A stretch of DNA of 64,000 bases from Pseudonocardia sp. C8. Lineage in GTDB: Bacteria; Actinomycetota; Actinomycetes; Mycobacteriales; Pseudonocardiaceae. Shown here in pieces: positions 59,622 through 64,000 of this stretch; position 1 is the stretch's first letter, and each line of letters starts with the position of its first letter. Below the pieces are notes generated by a model. That model was not told the DNA's origin and ran no database searches. It saw only the letters and a program-made list of their open reading frames with translations. The stretch is from NCBI RefSeq assembly GCF_014267175.1, contig NZ_JACMTR010000002.1:124001-188000 (forward strand), in the 5' to 3' direction. The position numbers and the translations under genes were made by a program.

Positions 59622-61031
59622 ATGCCTACCGTCCGGGCGGTGCGTCCCGACCCCGCCCGCGCGCGCGTCCCGCGCGCCCCGGCGACCCGCGACCACGTCG
59701 ACGCCTACCGGTTCGGCCTGCGCCGGCTGGAGGCCGCGCTCGTGCGGGCCGACCCGATCCCGCTGCACGAGCAGATCCGCTCCCAGCGCCGCGCGGTGTT
59801 CGCCGGGATCCTCGTCGGGCTGCTCGCGCTGGGCGTGGCCGCGCTGCTCGCCCGGGTCGCACCGGCGACCGACTGGCGCCACCAGGCGCTGGTGCGGGGC
59901 GAGCGCAGCGGCGTGCTGTACGCCGTCGCCGACGACCCGCTGCGACTCGTCCCGGTCGCGGACCCGGTCGCCGGGAGGCTGGTCCTCGCCGCGCTCGGCC
60001 GGGCCGACGGCGCCACGGCGACCCCGGCCACGGTCCCCGACCGGGAGCTCGCGGCGGCGCCGCGGACCCCGCCGGCCGCGGTACCCGGCGCGGTCGGCGT
60101 CGCGCTGGACGGTGTCCCGGTCCCCGCCGTGTGGGCGGTCTGCGACACCGCGGGGACGGCGACCGTCCTCGCCGGGGCACTCGGAACCACCCCGGACGGC
60201 CCCGGACCGGCGCTGCTCCTCACCGCCGAGGGCGGGGCGACCTACCTGGTGCACGACGGCCGCCGGCACCGCGTCGACCCGGCCGACCGCGACGTCCGGT
60301 CCGGGCTCGGCCTGTCGGGGGCGCCGGTCCGCCGGGTCGGCAACGGACTGCTGTCCGCGATCCCGGAGGGCCCGCCGCTGCGGGTGCCCGTGCCCGCACC
60401 CGGCGAGGTACCGGGGCTCGGGCGGGCCGGTGAGGTCGTCGTCAACCAGCCGCTCGGGGCGCCCGAGGCCTACTACGTGGTGGCCGACGGCGGCCTCGCG
60501 CCGGTCCCGGTGACGCTCGCGGACGCCGTCCTCTCGCGGACCGGGCAGGGACGTCCGGTGACCCTCCCGCAGGGCCGGGTCGCTGCCGCGCCCGTCACCG
60601 CCCTGCCCGGCGCCGACGCCTGGCCGGGCAGCCGGGTGGACGGCGGACCGCCCGGCCCGGTGCTGTGCCGGACCTGGCGGGACGGCCGGGGCGGGCTCGT
60701 CGCCGGCGACCGGCCGCCGGTCGCGCCCGGTGCCGTGCCGGTGACGCTCGCCGGCGCCGACGGCGCCGGTCCGGGGCTCGACGAGGTGGTGCTCCCGCCG
60801 TCCGGGCCCGGACCGCTGCGCGCCGGGTCGCCCGACACCGGTGCCGGCGGGGGCACCCGCTGGCTGCTGGCCGCGTCCGGGGCGCTGTACGGCGTCGCCG
60901 ACGACCCGACCGCCGCGGCGCTCGGGATCGGGACGCCGGGCAACGCCCCCGCGGAGATCGTCCGGCTGCTCCCGCGGGCGGGGGTGCTGGACGTCGCCGC
61001 CGCGCGGGAGGTCGCGGACGTCCCCGGCTGA
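59622..61031 (+). CDS. eccB: Type VII secretion protein EccB
   Basis: 469-residue core component of the ESX membrane complex. N-terminal signature RDHVDAYRFGLRRLEAALVRADP then SQRRAVFAGILVGLLALGV (single membrane helix ~residues 55-75), followed by a large Ala/Gly/Pro-rich periplasmic domain with repeats of the EccB type (GVLYAVADDP, ALYGVADDP). ATG at 59622 chosen as it gives the family N-terminus; the frame extends upstream through the palindrome array. Confidence 0.92.
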   Translation: MPTVRAVRPDPARARVPRAPATRDHVDAYRFGLRRLEAALVRADPIPLHEQIRSQRRAVFAGILVGLLALGVAALLARVAPATDWRHQALVRGERSGVLYAVADDPLRLVPVADPVAGRLVLAALGRADGATATPATVPDRELAAAPRTPPAAVPGAVGVALDGVPVPAVWAVCDTAGTATVLAGALGTTPDGPGPALLLTAEGGATYLVHDGRRHRVDPADRDVRSGLGLSGAPVRRVGNGLLSAIPEGPPLRVPVPAPGEVPGLGRAGEVVVNQPLGAPEAYYVVADGGLAPVPVTLADAVLSRTGQGRPVTLPQGRVAAAPVTALPGADAWPGSRVDGGPPGPVLCRTWRDGRGGLVAGDRPPVAPGAVPVTLAGADGAGPGLDEVVLPPSGPGPLRAGSPDTGAGGGTRWLLAASGALYGVADDPTAAALGIGTPGNAPAEIVRLLPRAGVLDVAAAREVADVPG

Positions 61032-61239
61032 TCCGTGGGGCCGGCGGCCGTCGCGTGCCCGCCCCGGATGTCGCCGGGCACGCAGGCCCGTGACGGTCGG
61101 CATCACGACCGCGACGTTCGCGTCCACCTCGGCGCCGGGGCGGGAGGCGGTGGTGCCGCTCCGCCCGGCGCCGGCGGGCTGCCCGGGTGCAGCGACCCGA
61201 TGGTCCAGCGACCCGACGGGCGCGACCGCGGGCGCCCGG

Positions 61240-62790
61240 TCAGCGCTCGGAGCGGCGGCGCAGGCCCGCGAGCACCAGCACGAGCACCCCACCGGCGGCG
61301 GCAACCGCGCCGACCGCGGCGACCGCCGGAAGCTCCTCCGCGTGCGGCGGCGGGGCCGGCAGCGGCGCGCGGTCCGGGGCCGGGTCGCCGGCACCGGTGC
61401 GCGGGCCGTCGGACACCCCGCCCGCCACCCGGGATCCGGATCCGGGGACCAGCAGCAGCGGCTCCGCGGTGAGCGCGGCGACCGGATCGAGGACGCCGTC
61501 GCCGACCCGGTCGTCGCGGCCCGCGGCCGGGCGCCGGGCGGTGGCCCGCAGCCGGTCGGCGACCTGGCCCGCGCTGAGCATCGGGAAGCGCTCGCGCAGC
61601 AGCACGGCGGTCCCCGCCACGAGCGGCACGGCGTAGGACGTCCCGCTGACGACGGCGCCGCCCGGCCCGGCCGGTGCCGGCAGGTCGACACCCGGTGCGG
61701 CCAGGTCCACCCACGGTCCGGGGATCGAGAACGCCGCCGGGCGGTCGTTCCCGTCGACCGCGCCGACGGCCAGGACGCCGTCGTAGGACGCCGGCAGCGG
61801 CCGCAGCCCCGCAGCGCCCGTGCACGTCCCGGACGGGTCGAGGTTCCCGGCCGCGGCGACGACGAGGACGTCCGCCCGCGCGGCGGCCGCGACGGCGTCA
61901 CGGAGCGCGGCGCCGGCGTCGTCGAGCCGGTCGGCCGGCACGCAGACGACCTCCGACACGTTGATCACCGAGGCGCCGAGCGCGACGGCCCGGGTGATCG
62001 CCGCGGCCAGCGTCCGGACCTCGCCCGCCGGGCGGTCGGCCCCGTCGTCGCCCCGGACGGTGAACCGGCCCGACGACTGGCGCAGCGACAGCAGCTGCGC
62101 CGCCGGGGCCATCCCGGCCCCGGCCCCGGTCGCGGGGTCGGCGGCTCCGGCGAGGAGGAGCGCGACACCGGTGCCGTGGCCGTCGCAGTCGTCGAGGCCG
62201 TCACCGCCGGCGAGGTAGTCCCCGCCGCCGCGCAGCCTGCCGGCCAGCCGCGGCACCGGCGCGACCCCGGTGTCGATCACCGCAACCAGCCGGCCGGCGC
62301 CGGTGGCGAGGTCCGCCGGGGGCCGCGGCACCGCACCGGTGGCCGCCCCCGGCCCGCCCGCGCCGGGTGGGCTGCAGGGACGGGTCCGGCGGAGACCGTC
62401 GGCGGGGCCGGGTGGGGCGGGCTCGGACCCGGGTGGTGACCAGGCGCTCCGCTGCTCGGGTCGCGCCGGGTCCACGACGGGTGCCGGTCGGTCGAGGGGC
62501 GCGGACCTCGCGGCCGGGGCCGCGGAGCGGGCGCCGGCCGGGCCCGTCCCGGGACCTGCAGGGCGTGCGCCGGGATCGGCCGGGAGCGCGCGAGGGGCGG
62601 CGGAGCGTGCGCGCAGCTCGGCGGGGTGGGCGGTGCGCGGCGGGCCCGCGTCCGCCACCGCACCCGGTGGGCCGGAGCCGGCAGCGGCAGGGCGAGCGGG
62701 CATCGCGGTCCCACCGGCGGCCGGGCATGCCAGCGCCACCGCGACGACCCCGGCGACGGCGGCCGCCACCGTCGCGCGCGGCCCCGTCAC
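61240..62790 (-). CDS. mycP: Mycosin-type subtilisin protease MycP
   Basis: 516-residue S8 serine protease of the ESX system. Start GTG at 62790 overlaps the eccD stop (GTGA). Signal peptide (~1-30), then about 125 residues of Ala/Pro/Arg-rich low complexity, then the protease: Asp173 (VAVIDTGVAP), His205 (CDGHGTGVA) and Ser385 (SGTSYAVP). A C-terminal membrane anchor (AVAAVGAVAAAGGVLVLVLAGL) and Arg-rich end complete the mycosin layout. The longer open frame upstream overlaps eccD. Convergent with eccB, 208 bases apart. Confidence 0.93.
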   Translation of the reverse strand: MTGPRATVAAAVAGVVAVALACPAAGGTAMPARPAAAGSGPPGAVADAGPPRTAHPAELRARSAAPRALPADPGARPAGPGTGPAGARSAAPAARSAPLDRPAPVVDPARPEQRSAWSPPGSEPAPPGPADGLRRTRPCSPPGAGGPGAATGAVPRPPADLATGAGRLVAVIDTGVAPVPRLAGRLRGGGDYLAGGDGLDDCDGHGTGVALLLAGAADPATGAGAGMAPAAQLLSLRQSSGRFTVRGDDGADRPAGEVRTLAAAITRAVALGASVINVSEVVCVPADRLDDAGAALRDAVAAAARADVLVVAAAGNLDPSGTCTGAAGLRPLPASYDGVLAVGAVDGNDRPAAFSIPGPWVDLAAPGVDLPAPAGPGGAVVSGTSYAVPLVAGTAVLLRERFPMLSAGQVADRLRATARRPAAGRDDRVGDGVLDPVAALTAEPLLLVPGSGSRVAGGVSDGPRTGAGDPAPDRAPLPAPPPHAEELPAVAAVGAVAAAGGVLVLVLAGLRRRSER

Positions 62791-64000
62791 AGCCCGCGGA
62801 CCAGGGCGAACACGCCCATCGCAGCGAGCGACACCGGGATCGCGGCCGCGGTGAGCACGAGCTCGGTGACGTCCAGCGCACGCCGGGCCGGCGGGGACGG
62901 GGTCGCCCGGGCCGCGGCCGCCCCGGCCGCCACGGCCAACAGCAGGCCCGCGGCGACACCGATCCGGACCGCCGGGGCGACCGCCAGCGCCGCCGGCACG
63001 GCCGCCGCCGCGACCGCGGCCACGGCGGTCCCGGCCAGTAGCCGCGCCGGGACCGGCTCCACGAGGGCCCGGGCGCGCAGGAGCAGCACCGCCGCCGTCG
63101 CCGCGAGCAGCAGCGCCCCGGGCGGTCCGCCGACCGCCGCCGCGACCGCCGACCCGCCCGCGGCCGGCAGCGCGGTGCCGGCGAGGGTGCCGGCGTGGAG
63201 CCCGCGGGCGAGCCGTGCCCGGGCGGCGAGCACGTCCGGGGGCAGGACGCGTTCGGCCCCGGGGAGGCCGTCCGCGTCGGCGGGGACGTCCGGGGCCGGT
63301 ACACCGGCGAGCCGCAGCGCCAGCCGGGGCAGCACGGGCCCCGCCGCGAGCGCCGGCGCGGCGAGCCCGGCGGCGACCGCGCCCGGCGGGGCGTCGAGCA
63401 GCAGCCGGGCGAGCGCGGCCGCGGCCGTCCCGGTGCACGCCAGCGCGACGGCGAGCAGGGCCGGGCACACGGCGTGCCGGAGCGCCTGGCCGGCCGCCGC
63501 CACGAGCCCGGCGGCGGCCGCGGCCAGCAGCAGCGCGCCCGCCCCCGGTGGCCCGGGCAGGGCGAGGAGCCCCGCAGTCGCCGCAGCCGGCACCGCGCAC
63601 AGGCCCGCACCCGCCGGCGCGTGACCGTCCACATGCGAGCGCCGGGTCACGATCAGCGCCACGACGGCGCCTGCGGCCGCGGTCGCCGCGGCCGCAGGGC
63701 GCAGCGGACCGTCCACCGTGGAGAGCACCGCGCAGGCGGCCGCCGTGACCACGACCGCGGCCGCCGGGCCCGCCCACCGGGCGTCCCCGGCGGCGGTGCC
63801 CGCCTCGCGGACGGCGTCCGCGACGGCCTCGGCGGCGTCGTCCCGCACAGGGGGAGCGGGCGCCGGGCCGGCCGGACCGAGGCGGAGCAGGTCGCCGTCG
63901 CGCACCCGGAGCTCGTGCAGCGTCGCGTCCGGCGGCAGCGGGCCACCGGCGGCCCCGGTGAACCGCCAGGCCTCCGGGACACCGGCCCGCGACGGCCGGC
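62787..64000 (-). CDS. eccD: Type VII secretion integral membrane protein EccD (partial, 5' end outside window)
   Basis: The frame is open through the right edge of the window, giving about 404 C-terminal residues. The visible part starts in a ubiquitin-like domain (WRFTGAAGGPLPPDATLHELRVRDGDLLRLG) and continues into about eleven hydrophobic segments, the channel-forming part of ESX EccD. A GTG at 63905 would truncate the ubiquitin fold and is not the real start. Overlaps mycP by four bases. Confidence 0.92.
   Translation of the reverse strand, partial: RPSRAGVPEAWRFTGAAGGPLPPDATLHELRVRDGDLLRLGPAGPAPAPPVRDDAAEAVADAVREAGTAAGDARWAGPAAAVVVTAAACAVLSTVDGPLRPAAAATAAAGAVVALIVTRRSHVDGHAPAGAGLCAVPAAATAGLLALPGPPGAGALLLAAAAAGLVAAAGQALRHAVCPALLAVALACTGTAAAALARLLLDAPPGAVAAGLAAPALAAGPVLPRLALRLAGVPAPDVPADADGLPGAERVLPPDVLAARARLARGLHAGTLAGTALPAAGGSAVAAAVGGPPGALLLAATAAVLLLRARALVEPVPARLLAGTAVAAVAAAAVPAALAVAPAVRIGVAAGLLLAVAAGAAAARATPSPPARRALDVTELVLTAAAIPVSLAAMGVFALVRGL

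Noticed and set aside
62787..63777. A single 845-residue fusion of eccD-region sequence with MycP
   Set aside because: The upstream part is the wrong frame over eccD; the GTG at 62790 gives a signal peptide and the usual GTGA overlap.

Overview
The window is a very GC-rich actinobacterial chromosome segment. Gene content fits a Pseudonocardiales bacterium, probably Pseudonocardia or a relative: a DUF222/HNH gene, a full mce operon next to the ribosomal L10 genes, actinobacterial rpoB-rpoC and str-S10-spc-alpha ribosomal clusters, a short adenylate kinase, and ESX/type VII secretion genes. The lineage is inferred from gene content and order, not from a database search.

Layout. (1) 0-7 kb, accessory: a sensor histidine kinase, an NDMA-type zinc alcohol dehydrogenase, an R2-like ligand-binding oxidase (R2lox), an MpaB-like oxygenase, and a convergent DUF222/HNH protein with low-complexity inserts. 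(2) 7.3-20.3 kb: a TetR regulator followed by a complete mce lipid-import operon (MceG ATPase, two YrbE permeases, MceA-F, two Mce-associated proteins). Almost every junction overlaps by 1-4 bases, and the operon ends in a strong hairpin. Two matching inverted repeats, one before tetR and one before the ATPase, suggest that this TetR controls itself and the import system. (3) 20.3-29.6 kb: L10 leader RNA, rplJ-rplL, then rpoB-rpoC with their own promoter. A terminator region separates rpoC from a convergent HSL-family esterase. (4) 30.8-57.2 kb: the translation super-cluster: rpsL-rpsG-fusA-tuf, rpsJ to rpsQ, rplN to rplO, secY-adk-map, then an inserted pntAA-pntAB-pntB transhydrogenase operon, then infA-rpmJ-rpsM-rpsK-rpsD-rpoA-rplQ-truA. 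(5) 57.2-64 kb, accessory: a small membrane protein, a cytosine deaminase resembling yeast Fcy1, an NTF2-like protein divergent from a TetR gene with two operators between them, and the edge of a type VII secretion locus (eccB convergent with mycP and a truncated eccD).

Most of the window is well-known core machinery. The less ordinary signals lie between or at the ends of genes: paired TetR operators, a leader motif shared by rpsL and rpsJ, two head-to-head palindromes inside the spc operon, a duplicated fusA tail, tandem repeats after pntB and after the deaminase gene, a four-copy palindrome array before eccB, and an extra domain on ribosomal protein L17. I found no CRISPR array, insertion sequence, prophage, tRNA or rRNA. 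No single stretch stands out as an entirely new multi-gene system. The mce/TetR unit and the R2lox/MpaB cluster come closest.
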